The notes under the pieces were generated by a model. It was given only the letters and a program-made list of their open reading frames with translations, was not told where the DNA came from and did no database searches. From Bacteroidota bacterium (GTDB lineage: Bacteria; Bacteroidota; Bacteroidia; Chitinophagales; Saprospiraceae): DNA of 50,032 nucleotides. The stretch lies in NCBI GenBank assembly GCA_017857395.1, contig JAFMDF010000029.1, forward strand, positions 1-50,032, written 5' to 3'. Positions within the stretch are counted from its first letter, which is position 1. Each line of letters starts with the position of its first letter. The translations under genes and the position numbers were made by a program. Positions 39,474-47,522 of this stretch are shown one piece after another.

Positions 39474-41207
39474 ATGCATACGATTGATTGGATAGTTCTA
39501 ATTTCTACCTTAGTATTTATTGTTTCTTACGGTCTGTGGAAAACACGAAAAGTAAACAGTACTGAAAGTTATTTATTAGGGGATAGAGAATTAAAATGGT
39601 GGACTATTGGGTTGTCTATTATGGCGACTCAAGCTAGTGCGATCACCTTTTTATCTACTCCTGGACAGGCCTTTGATGATGGAATGCGCTTTGCACAATT
39701 TTACTTTGGTTTGCCGATTGCGATGGTGATTCTCGCCGTTTTTGTCCTACCAATTTTCTATCGACTCAAAGTGTATACTGCTTATGAATATTTAGAGCAA
39801 CGATTTGATGTCAGAATGCGACAATTTACAGGCTTTTTGTTCTTATTAGGTCGTGGTTTGGCAGCGGGAATTACGATTTATGCCCCCGCCATTATCTTAT
39901 CCCTAGTTTTAGGCTGGAATCTAAAATTAACGATTGCCTTAATGGGATTTATCGTTATTTTTTATACGATGTCTGGAGGTACAACCGCCGTAAGTCATAC
40001 TCAGAAACAGCAAATGATTATTATCATGAGTGGTTTGGTAGTGGCGTTTATCATTTTAATCATAAAGTTGCCAATGGATGTATCTTTCTCTGATGCGATG
40101 GGCGTAGCAGGAAAAATGGGCAAATTGAATATCGTTGACTTTGAATTTGATTTAGAAAACAAATACAATATGTGGTCTGCCTTATTTGGTGGCACTTTTT
40201 TATTCTTATCTTACTTTGGAACAGACCAATCTCAAGTGGCTCGTTATTTATCAGGAAAAACGCTAAAAGAGAGCCGTTTAGGGTTGTTGTTTAACGGTAT
40301 ATTCAAAGTGCCGATGCAGTTTTTTGTATTGACGGTAGGAATTATGGTATTTATGTTTTATCAATTCACAAAACCACCTATTCACTTCAATCCAGCCAAT
40401 TTGACCAAACTAGAGCAGGATGCGACTACGCAACCTAAATTAGCTGCTTTACAATTGCAGTTTGATGAAGTGTTTGAAAAAAAACAAGCGGCTATTCATT
40501 CTATGGTAGCAGACTTGGATGCAGGAGATGAAATAAAAATTGGCGCCTCACAGGTTTTATTAAAGAACTACAATGACCAAGATGTACGAATAAGAGGAGA
40601 AGTAGATAAATTAATCGTCGATTATAGCGAACGTACAGCGGTCAAAATGGATGTAGAGGATAGTGATTATGTTTTTCTAGCCTTTGTCACCCAGCATTTA
40701 CCCAAAGGTTTAGTTGGCTTACTCCTAGCCGTAATTTTCTCAGCAGCGATGTCGTCTATTGCCTCTGAGTTAAATGCATTGGCAAGTTGCACAACCGTAG
40801 ATTTTTATAAACGTTCTTTTAATCCAAATCAATCGGATCAGCACTATTTAAAATCAGCTAAAATGTTTACGCTGATGTGGGGTCTTATCGCCTTAACTTT
40901 TGCTTCCTTTGCTTCGCTCTTCGATAATTTAATTGAATTTGTCAATATTGTAGGCTCTTTATTTTATGGGACTATATTAGGGGTATTTGTGGTCGCTTTT
41001 TTCTTCGACAAAGTAAAGTCGCAAGCCGTTTTTTATGGTGCAGTTATTGGGGAATTGACCGTTTTGACTACTTTTGCCCTAGACTATTTCGGACATATTA
41101 GCTTAGCGTACTTATGGCTAAATCTAATTGGTTGTATGGTCGTTATCTTTATGAGCGTAATATTTCAATCCTTATTTGGGAACAAAGCAACAGTAGCTAT
41201 CAGATAA
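39474..41207 (+). CDS. Sodium:solute symporter (SSS family)
   Basis: A 577-residue Na+-coupled carrier with about 13 membrane helices. Family marks: YLLGDRELKWWTIGLSIMATQASAITFLSTPG (about 33-64, with a first-helix sodium-site region), the RLKVYTAYEYLEQRF loop, and FLSYFGTDQSQVARYLSGKTLKESRLGLLFNG (about 243-274). A soluble insertion of about 85 residues (about 305-390, highly charged: LEQDATTQPKLAALQLQFDEVFEKKQ..DAGDEIKIGAS) separates helices and is not part of the minimal fold. The substrate is unknown. It is translated with the small membrane protein immediately upstream and is followed by two hairpins. Confidence 0.9.
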   Translation: MHTIDWIVLISTLVFIVSYGLWKTRKVNSTESYLLGDRELKWWTIGLSIMATQASAITFLSTPGQAFDDGMRFAQFYFGLPIAMVILAVFVLPIFYRLKVYTAYEYLEQRFDVRMRQFTGFLFLLGRGLAAGITIYAPAIILSLVLGWNLKLTIALMGFIVIFYTMSGGTTAVSHTQKQQMIIIMSGLVVAFIILIIKLPMDVSFSDAMGVAGKMGKLNIVDFEFDLENKYNMWSALFGGTFLFLSYFGTDQSQVARYLSGKTLKESRLGLLFNGIFKVPMQFFVLTVGIMVFMFYQFTKPPIHFNPANLTKLEQDATTQPKLAALQLQFDEVFEKKQAAIHSMVADLDAGDEIKIGASQVLLKNYNDQDVRIRGEVDKLIVDYSERTAVKMDVEDSDYVFLAFVTQHLPKGLVGLLLAVIFSAAMSSIASELNALASCTTVDFYKRSFNPNQSDQHYLKSAKMFTLMWGLIALTFASFASLFDNLIEFVNIVGSLFYGTILGVFVVAFFFDKVKSQAVFYGAVIGELTVLTTFALDYFGHISLAYLWLNLIGCMVVIFMSVIFQSLFGNKATVAIR

Positions 41208-41230
41208 TCAATCAAATGATTCTGTGATAA

Positions 41231-41325
41231 AAAGATTGTGTACGTCTTGTATACAATCTTTCAATCTCTACTCTATTAAAGACAAAAAGGTCTTTCAACT
41301 ATTGATTGAAAGACCTTTTATTTTT
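41231..41325 (+). terminator. Two tandem terminator hairpins after the symporter
   Basis: AAAGATTGTGTAC (41231-41243) pairs with GTATACAATCTTT (41249-41261), one mismatch. AAAAGGTCTTTCAA (41285-41298) pairs perfectly with 41306-41319 and is followed by a T-rich tract. The A-rich left side also suits the convergent gene at 41365. Confidence 0.9.
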
Positions 41326-41364
41326 TTAAAGCAATGAATGAATCGATGGAATTTAATTTATTAT

Positions 41365-42033
41365 TTAATTCTTCTTGATTTTTTGGCTAGAAGCAACATT
41401 AGACTTTTGCCCATCACTTGCTTTTTGGATAACTAAGAACTCTTCTTCGTCGCCCAATTTCAATTTTACTTTGTAAGTGCCTTCAGGTAAATCTTGTAAG
41501 CTCAACTGAATTTCATTTAAGCCAGGATATAAAAATTGAAATTCTTCAAAAATTAGTTCTCCTTTGTAGCTTACTAGAGCGTACTCTAACTGTCCTTCGG
41601 TAACTGCATCCAAGGTAAGGTCAAAATTTGTTTTCGCCATTACGCTGCTATAAGCAACGACGGCAAACTGGTTTGGTTTTTCTTTATTCACCAAAATAGT
41701 TTGGGAATAACTAGAAGTTCCATCAGCTTCTACTACTTTTAATCGATAGTAGCTTTTCTGAGTACCTAATTTGGTGTCGAAAAAACGATAAGCTTTTTCG
41801 TCACTCATATCTACATTAGATTCTACAGTTCCGATATTTTCAAAAGCAACACCATCGGTTGATTTTTCTACATCGTAATGCTGAACGTCTTCTTCAAAAC
41901 TAGTCTTCCAGTTTAGCAAATTTCCCATTCCTAACTCTTTTGCTTGTAATGGTGCAGAGTAAACAACTTCTGCACTTAATTGCCAAGATGTTGCAAAAAG
42001 GACTAACATTAATAAGTTGAATCTTTTTCTCAT
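41365..42033 (-). CDS. Secreted protein with fibronectin-like and sorting-domain-like parts
   Basis: A 222-residue exported protein. It has a signal peptide (about 1-20, WQLSA|EV) and a domain typical of Bacteroidota cell-surface proteins (LLNWKTSFEEDVQHYDVEKSTDGVAFENIGTV, then FFDTKLGTQKSYYRLKVVEADGTSSYSQTI), usually found just before a T9SS sorting domain. The following part (LISFKGEL-like ALVSYKGELIFEEFQF..GLNEIQLSLQDLPEGTYKVKLKLGDEEEFLVIQK) resembles a type A sorting domain with LPEGTYKV, but a charged tail of about 15 residues follows. No catalytic domain is present. The longer frame to 42138 only adds residues before the signal peptide, so the ATG at 42033 is preferred. Confidence 0.75.
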   Translation of the reverse strand: MRKRFNLLMLVLFATSWQLSAEVVYSAPLQAKELGMGNLLNWKTSFEEDVQHYDVEKSTDGVAFENIGTVESNVDMSDEKAYRFFDTKLGTQKSYYRLKVVEADGTSSYSQTILVNKEKPNQFAVVAYSSVMAKTNFDLTLDAVTEGQLEYALVSYKGELIFEEFQFLYPGLNEIQLSLQDLPEGTYKVKLKLGDEEEFLVIQKASDGQKSNVASSQKIKKN

Positions 42034-42396
42034 TAGTTGTAGGTTGAATTGTAAGTAGGAAAAATTTCTGTGGAGAGTGAAGCAAATATCAGATATATTC
42101 AGCTTCCAAATGATAGGTAACAACGATTTTTGTGACATTGGTTTTTGGGGAATTATGAATTACCAATTGCAAGTTGTGAGTCAATATCTAATCAGTAACC
42201 TGCGGCTTACAACCCGTTAATTATTAGTTAAACCATTTTTCGTTACTGGCTTAACATAATAAATAGGGATAATTTAGACGTTGATAATTACCTGATGCTG
42301 CGTTTACTGTTGATATTTAAATTTAGAAGACTATATATTTACATAGAAAAGAAAAAATATAGTTCCTTAAATATCACACGCAATAAAAAATAAATT
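42034..42396. other. Divergent intergenic region
   Basis: No gene seen. Degenerate short words (CAATTGCAAGTTG, GGCTTACAACCCG) near 42160-42220 give weak inverted pairing only. The rest is AT-rich. Confidence 0.5.
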
Positions 42397-42939
42397 ATGA
42401 AAATTTTAATTGGTAACACATTGCTACTAGCTATTCTCTTTTTAAGTGCCTGTAGCCCTAAATTAAGTCCGTTTTCTCAGCGACTAGTTGACCAAAATGG
42501 TTGGTCAGAAGACGAATTACAGCAAATTCAGTTCTATTTATCGGATGATATTGTTTTAAAACGCGATTTTACGCGTGGCTCTTCCGAAATCGTCTCTGGT
42601 GAGATTAAGATGGTCAATGGTCGCGAAGTAGAACAAGTGAGAATAGCCAAAGGTACGCCAGGTGTTCTATTATTTCAACCAAAAAGCAATCGAATGGCAG
42701 TCAGTTTTGAGTCTGGAAAGGATTCAAGGTATCTAATGTTCGGACCAAATCCAAAAAGGGGTAAAAATTATGTTTTATTAGCGTCAGATTGGAAAAACAG
42801 GCAAGGCAAAGTAAAGTACGATGGTAAAACTTATTATACAAGTTCCGATAGTGCGCTATCGACTTTAATGGTTGACTTAAAGAAAAGCGGGCGTACTTCT
42901 GTAAAATCTAGATCGGCTAAAGGCAGGAAAATCAAATAA
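42397..42939 (+). CDS. Lipoprotein of unknown function
   Basis: A 180-residue lipoprotein (signal MKILIGNTLLLAILFLSAC, lipobox LSAC, Cys19). The body has LSPFSQRLVDQNGWSEDELQQIQFYLSDDIVLKRDF, then an acid/Gly-rich beta region (GEIKMVNGREVEQVRIAKGTPGVLLFQPKSNRMAVSFESG..YLMFGPNP) and YDGKTYYTSSDSALSTLMVDLKK. A basic tail (KSRSAKGRKIK) ends it. I do not recognise the family. It is in the same direction as, and 152 bp before, the thioredoxin lipoprotein gene. Confidence 0.75.
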   Translation: MKILIGNTLLLAILFLSACSPKLSPFSQRLVDQNGWSEDELQQIQFYLSDDIVLKRDFTRGSSEIVSGEIKMVNGREVEQVRIAKGTPGVLLFQPKSNRMAVSFESGKDSRYLMFGPNPKRGKNYVLLASDWKNRQGKVKYDGKTYYTSSDSALSTLMVDLKKSGRTSVKSRSAKGRKIK

Positions 42940-43091
42940 TAAATTAATTTAATGAAATGTTTTTTTGTCGTTTTTTGTGACTAACTTCGGGGAACTATTT
43001 ATAGCAAATTAAATTGATTTTAATCTAAATATCAAAAAATCGGAGACCTTTGTCGTATTCCATATTCCATAAAATCTAAATATTTTTCTCG

Positions 43092-43541
43092 ATGAAAAAA
43101 ATAATATTGTTCGTATCGCTGTCACTTTTTTTCTTAAACTGTAATAGCACCAAAAAAGTCACAAGGGTAGAAGGAGTAGATTTTGTTGCCTCTGACAATT
43201 TAACAGCAGTTCTAGAAATGGCAGAAGGTAAAGAGAAATTAGTTTTTGTCGATTTTTATACAACTTGGTGTTTGCCTTGTAAATTAATGGATGAAGATGT
43301 ATTTACAGATAAAGGAATTGGAACGTTAATGAATGATAATTTCATTAATTATAAAATAGATGCTGAAAAAGGCAATGGTCCTAATTTAGCCTTGCTTTAT
43401 CAAGTGAATGTATTTCCTACCTTACTTTTCTTAGATGAAAAAGGACGAGTATTGGTTAGAAAGGAAGGGGCTGCTTATCAAACTGAATTGCGAAGTTTGG
43501 CAGAAGAAGCGATGGCTAATATGGATAATACAGGAGATTGA
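43092..43541 (+). CDS. Thioredoxin-family lipoprotein
   Basis: A 149-residue lipoprotein (signal MKKIILFVSLSLFFLNC, lipobox Cys17) with one thioredoxin fold. The redox site is TTWCLPCKLMDEDVF (Cys60, Cys63) and the cis-Pro loop is NVFPTLLFLDEKG (about 110-122). Such DUF255/thioredoxin_7-like proteins act in the periplasm to reduce or exchange disulfides. Closest homologues are Bacteroidota 'thioredoxin family protein' entries. It is followed directly by the palindrome at 43543. Confidence 0.87.
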   Translation: MKKIILFVSLSLFFLNCNSTKKVTRVEGVDFVASDNLTAVLEMAEGKEKLVFVDFYTTWCLPCKLMDEDVFTDKGIGTLMNDNFINYKIDAEKGNGPNLALLYQVNVFPTLLFLDEKGRVLVRKEGAAYQTELRSLAEEAMANMDNTGD

Positions 43542-43542
43542 T

Positions 43543-43599
43543 AATCAGTTGTCGATTATCAGTTGAGTTCAACCGATAACTGATAATCGACAACTGATT
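43543..43599. terminator. Perfect 22-bp word palindrome (AATCAGTTGTCGATTATCAG)
   Basis: 43543-43564 is the exact reverse complement of 43578-43599, and each arm is itself a repeat of ATCAGTT/GATTATCAGTT. It fills the gap between the convergent thioredoxin and uvrC genes and touches the uvrC stop codon. Confidence 0.92.
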
Positions 43600-45398
43600 T
43601 ATTTTCCAAAATACACCTTCACTTTTCTCGCCGCCACTTTTCCCACCACTTCAACGATTTCTGTTTCCAAGGCCGCTTTTATCTTTTTTACTGAACCAAA
43701 ATGGCTCAATAATTTCTGCGCTGTTTTATCCCCAATACCTGGAATATTTGTTAATTCTGTAGAAGTGAAATTTCGAGAGCGTTGATTCCTATGAAAGGTA
43801 ATCGCAAAACGGTGGGCTTCATTTCTTGCGTGCTGAATAACTTTTAAGGTTTCCGATTTTTTATTGATGTATAAAGGAATTGGGTCGTCAGGAAAGAAAA
43901 TTTCTTCTAACCTTTTGGCAATACCTATAATCGTAATTTTATTTTCTAGTTTTAAAGCACGCATAATTTTCATAGTCGCACTTAATTGACCTTTACCCCC
44001 ATCAACAATAATCAAGTTTGGCAATGGTTTTTCTTCTTTGATTAAGCGACTATATCTTCGATACACCACTTCTTCCATAGAAGCAAAATCATCTGGTCCT
44101 TCTACTGTTTTGATATTAAAATGGCGATAATCTCGTTTGGAAGGTTTTGCATTTTTGAATACGACACAAGAAGAAACGGGAAAAGAACCTTGTAAATTAG
44201 AGTTATCAAAACATTCAATATGGAACGGTAATTCGTCCATTTGCAGGTCTTCTTTCATTGTTTTCAGAATACGCTCAGCAGAAGTTTCTTTTTTAATATT
44301 ATTGATGGCTTGCTTGCGTTGTTGCAATAAGAAATACTTTACATTTTTTTCAGAAAGGTCTAGTAGTTTCTTTTTATCTCCAATTTTAGGCACCGTAATT
44401 TCTACATCAGGTTCTAACAAATTAACTTTAAAGGGTAAAATAATTTCTTTGGTAATGCTATTAAATTTTTTCCGTAGTTCATCAATCGCAAAAACCAGTA
44501 GTTTTTCCTCCTCGTCATCTAAATTTTTGGTCAACTCTAGCGTATGCGTATTCATAATCGCTCCATTAATGACCTTAAGAAAGTTGACATAAGCCTTCTT
44601 CTCATCCGTTGCGATATAAAAAACATCCAAATCTCGAATGGAGGTACTTACCACGGTAGACTTGCCTTGATAATCTTCAAAAGCACTTAATTTTTCTTTT
44701 AAAACTTGTGCTTTTTCAAATTCCCAATTTTCGGCATGTAGCTGCATAACCGATTTAAAATGCTGTTTAACAGCCCCAAAATTTCCCCGCAACATATTTT
44801 TTATCTGGGCAATCTTTTCATTATAACTGGCTTCATCTTCATGCCCTTCGCAAGGTCCCATACAATTTTTGATATGGTATTCTAGACAAACTTTAAATTT
44901 ATTTTTTTTAATATTATCTGGGGATAATTGAAGATTACAAGTTCGGAGTGGAAACAAAGATTTAATCAGGTCTAAAATAACCTTAATGCGATATTTGGAA
45001 GTATAAGGACCAAAGTAAGTAGAGCCATCTCTAAAAACACTTCTAGTGATAAAAACTCTTGGGAAGCGCTCTTTTTTGACACAGATATAAGTATAAGATT
45101 TTCCATCTTTCAGCATCACGTTATAGCGAGGCTGAAATTTTTTGATTAAAGTAGCCTCCAGTAATAAGGCATCTTGTTCTGTTTCTACAATGGTGTATTC
45201 AAATCGGTCAGCATTTTTAACCAATGCCTTCGTCTTATTCTGCTGGTGTTTTTTATTACCAAAATAAGAAGATAATCTATTTTTTAAATTTTTTGCTTTA
45301 CCAACGTATAGGATGGTCTCATCTTTTGCTAAAAATCGGTAGACACCAGGGTCTTTGGGTAAGGTAGGCGCTACTTTTTTATAATCTTCCGTAGTCAT
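43599..45398 (-). CDS. uvrC: Excinuclease ABC subunit C
   Basis: A 599-residue UvrC, the dual-incision nuclease of nucleotide excision repair. The GIY-YIG nuclease is at about 13-95 (DPGVYRFLAKDETILYVGKAKNLKNRLSSYF). The UvrB-binding UVR helix pair is at about 205-240 (HFKSVMQLHAENWEFEKAQVLKEKLSAFEDY). The RNase-H-like C-terminal nuclease is at about 390-540 (IECFDNSNLQGSFPVSSCVVFKNAKPSKRDYRHFNIK, LIIVDGGKGQL, HARNEAHRFAITFHR) and the tandem helix-hairpin-helix at about 555-595 (LTNIPGIGDKTAQKLLSHFGSVKKIKAA). It is complete and of normal length, monocistronic. Confidence 0.97.
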   Translation of the reverse strand: MTTEDYKKVAPTLPKDPGVYRFLAKDETILYVGKAKNLKNRLSSYFGNKKHQQNKTKALVKNADRFEYTIVETEQDALLLEATLIKKFQPRYNVMLKDGKSYTYICVKKERFPRVFITRSVFRDGSTYFGPYTSKYRIKVILDLIKSLFPLRTCNLQLSPDNIKKNKFKVCLEYHIKNCMGPCEGHEDEASYNEKIAQIKNMLRGNFGAVKQHFKSVMQLHAENWEFEKAQVLKEKLSAFEDYQGKSTVVSTSIRDLDVFYIATDEKKAYVNFLKVINGAIMNTHTLELTKNLDDEEEKLLVFAIDELRKKFNSITKEIILPFKVNLLEPDVEITVPKIGDKKKLLDLSEKNVKYFLLQQRKQAINNIKKETSAERILKTMKEDLQMDELPFHIECFDNSNLQGSFPVSSCVVFKNAKPSKRDYRHFNIKTVEGPDDFASMEEVVYRRYSRLIKEEKPLPNLIIVDGGKGQLSATMKIMRALKLENKITIIGIAKRLEEIFFPDDPIPLYINKKSETLKVIQHARNEAHRFAITFHRNQRSRNFTSTELTNIPGIGDKTAQKLLSHFGSVKKIKAALETEIVEVVGKVAARKVKVYFGK

Positions 45399-45461
45399 TA
45401 GAAACGGTTATTCGTTGGTAAATAAACAACTTCAAGTTCAAAAAACAACCTTAAAAAACAA

Positions 45462-45496
45462 AAGTTCAAATCTGCATCAATTACAAATTTGAACTT
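45462..45496. repeat. AAGTTCAAAT hairpin upstream of uvrC
   Basis: AAGTTCAAAT (45462-45471) pairs perfectly with ATTTGAACTT (45487-45496), and further TTCAAGTTCAAAA words lie at about 45431. It sits between hemD (stop at 45569) and uvrC (start at 45398), both on the minus strand. Confidence 0.75.
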
Positions 45497-45568
45497 CTAT
45501 ATGTTATTTAGCTATTGGTACTTGCGATTTTCAATTGATTAAAAACGTTCAATAATTCGCAGTTAGTA

Positions 45569-46363
45569 CTATGATTTTTTATTTGCCACCTTAATATATT
45601 TTTCCAAAGCCATCGTCATAGATGGTGTCTCTGGAGAAGGTGCATGGATATTTATCATTAAATTTCTTTCTTTAACCGCTTTACTAGTAGAATTGCCAAA
45701 AACAGCAAATCTAGTGTCATTTTGCTCAAACTCAGGGAAATTCTCGTATAGTGACTTAATGCCTAATGGACTAAAAAAGACCAATACATCATAAGTAATA
45801 TCACTTAAATCAGATAAATCACTACTCACTGTTCTATACATCATCCCTTCTTTCCAATTGAACTCATTTTCTGTTAAAAAAGAAGAAACTCGTTGACTAC
45901 CTAAATTAGAACAAGGTAATAAAAAACGTTCTTTAGCCTTGTGCTTCATCAAATAAGGCTTTAGATCAAGAATGGTTCTTTTACCTGTAAAAACTTTACG
46001 TTTTCGGTATACAATAAATTTCTGTAGATAATTCGCAATGGCTTCCGTCAAACAAAAGTACTTCGTTTCTGCGGACATCCGAATACGCATTTCTTCACAG
46101 ATTCTAAAGAAATGGTCGACAGAATTTTTGCTAGTAAAAATAACTGATGTAAATTCATCAGGACGAATTCTAGCTTTGCGAAACTCTTTTACAGTTACTT
46201 CTTCAACATGTATAAATGGTCTAAAATCAATCTGCAAACCATACTTTTGCTCCAATTTAAAATAAGGAGATTGTGTAGGTTGCGGTTGAGATATTAAGAT
46301 ACTTTTAACTGGCTTATATTGCTCTACTTTTTGAGCGGTACTATCTGATGACATTCCTAACAT
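45569..46363 (-). CDS. hemD: Uroporphyrinogen-III synthase
   Basis: A 264-residue HemD-like protein. HemD closes hydroxymethylbilane into uroporphyrinogen III for heme and siroheme. The two-domain fold is recognisable from SILISQPQP..SPYFKLEQKYGLQIDFRPFIHVEEV (about 20-55), SVIFTSKNSVDHFFRIC (about 74-90), LLPCSNLGSQRVSSFL (about 149-164), VLVFFSPLGIKSLYENF (about 194-210) and the end FAVFGNSTSKAVKE. HemD is poorly conserved, so the assignment rests on these blocks and on the DUF4271 neighbour, a common Bacteroidota pairing. It supplies the heme precursors needed by the cytochromes encoded at 20.6-23.1 kb. Confidence 0.85.
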   Translation of the reverse strand: MLGMSSDSTAQKVEQYKPVKSILISQPQPTQSPYFKLEQKYGLQIDFRPFIHVEEVTVKEFRKARIRPDEFTSVIFTSKNSVDHFFRICEEMRIRMSAETKYFCLTEAIANYLQKFIVYRKRKVFTGKRTILDLKPYLMKHKAKERFLLPCSNLGSQRVSSFLTENEFNWKEGMMYRTVSSDLSDLSDITYDVLVFFSPLGIKSLYENFPEFEQNDTRFAVFGNSTSKAVKERNLMINIHAPSPETPSMTMALEKYIKVANKKS

Positions 46364-46554
46364 ACATTTAGAAATTAACCTTAAAAAAAGAAATTCTTTC
46401 GTTTAGGTGTGTTCAAAGGAAAATTATAGCATTCAAACTAAAAAACAACAACGCTTAGCTTGTAAAAGTTTGTTATTTGATTTATATATTTCGCCCAATA
46501 AAAATATTGGGAAGCAAATCGAATTCTTAACTTTCCTTGCCTTTAATCAATCCT

Positions 46555-47451
46555 CTATAAAATAAATTTTAATAGAACTACAATTGGCAGAATTTCAACG
46601 GCGCAAAGATACAATAAAAAATGAAAACTATGTAGCATTATGTACTTGCTTGCTATTGATAAACCTCTAAGGGAACGAAAAAGGTAAATTACAAGAATCG
46701 CTCCAAGTCCTCCCCAAATTGCTATTTTCATAAGCCCAACAGGGGCGAAAGCTCCTAAAATATTAATTGGTAATAAGACTATTCCTAATATGATACTAAA
46801 CACCATAATTGAAAAGCTATACAACTTAATTTCTTTGCTAATAGGAAAGACTATTTGGATAAAAAATAGCATTAGATGCTTTAATAAAAAGGCTAATGCA
46901 ACGCCTAAACAAATTAGAAAAACCCATCCAAAATTTTGTGGTAAATTAGCGCCGAAATAATTTGCGGCTAAAAAGATAAATATACCCGCATTTAAGAAAA
47001 AAGAAAGGTATAATAGAAAATAAGACAAGGAGAAACTTCCTTGGTTGACTCGATGTAATTGTCTTAAAAAATTATCATTCAAGAAAGCTCTATAACTTTG
47101 TTCCAAACGTTTCCGAGCAATACTGACCACAGTTGTAAAGAAGGCTAATACTAAGAAAAAGACCCAGAAAAGGTAGTTTTTAGAAGCTGCTTCATCAGGC
47201 ATCGTACTTTTTACTTTATCAGTCGTAGGAATTGGTGTAGCCCTTGTTGTTTGGACGGGCTGCGTCGCAATATCAAATGGGTTATCTGATTGAATAAGAC
47301 GCGTGTCTATTCCTTCCGTTTCAGAATCAGTTGTAGTTTGGTTGTCTAGCCGATGTTTTAATTCAAAAGGGTTATCACTATTTTGTGCAAACATCGTTTG
47401 GCTTCCCAATAGAACTAAAATAAAGAATAAGTATTTTATTATTAATCTCAT
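46555..47451 (-). CDS. DUF4271 family membrane protein
   Basis: A 298-residue protein. It has a signal peptide (MRLIIKYLFFILVLLGSQTMFA|QN), a low-complexity polar segment with Gln/Thr (about 25-85), and then about six to seven membrane helices (from about 90). The tail helices end ILPIVVLLKFIL. The SYRAFLNDNFLRQLHRVNQGSFSLSYFLLYLSFFLNAGIF block is typical of DUF4271. Function unknown; the family is regularly encoded next to hemD in Bacteroidota, as here. The longer frame to 47517 only adds residues before the signal peptide, so the ATG at 47451 is preferred. Confidence 0.85.
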   Translation of the reverse strand: MRLIIKYLFFILVLLGSQTMFAQNSDNPFELKHRLDNQTTTDSETEGIDTRLIQSDNPFDIATQPVQTTRATPIPTTDKVKSTMPDEAASKNYLFWVFFLVLAFFTTVVSIARKRLEQSYRAFLNDNFLRQLHRVNQGSFSLSYFLLYLSFFLNAGIFIFLAANYFGANLPQNFGWVFLICLGVALAFLLKHLMLFFIQIVFPISKEIKLYSFSIMVFSIILGIVLLPINILGAFAPVGLMKIAIWGGLGAILVIYLFRSLRGLSIASKYIMLHSFHFLLYLCAVEILPIVVLLKFIL

Positions 47452-47473
47452 GAATGAATTTCCTGTGATTTTG

Positions 47474-47481
47474 CAAAAATA
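47474..47481 (-). promoter_or_regulatory. -7 box for the DUF4271-hemD genes
   Basis: Minus-strand TATTTTTG is a perfect TAnnTTTG, giving a leader of about 15 nt before the ATG at 47451. It is inside the 71-bp divergent region shared with the mannanase gene. Confidence 0.45.
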
Positions 47482-47522
47482 GGCATACCTAGCGGTGAAT
47501 AAAAATAAAAACATCAATTAAA

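Noticed and set aside
44137-44592. 151-codon + strand frame inside uvrC
   Set aside because: It is antisense to conserved uvrC sequence; the Ser/Phe-rich translation reflects the opposite strand.
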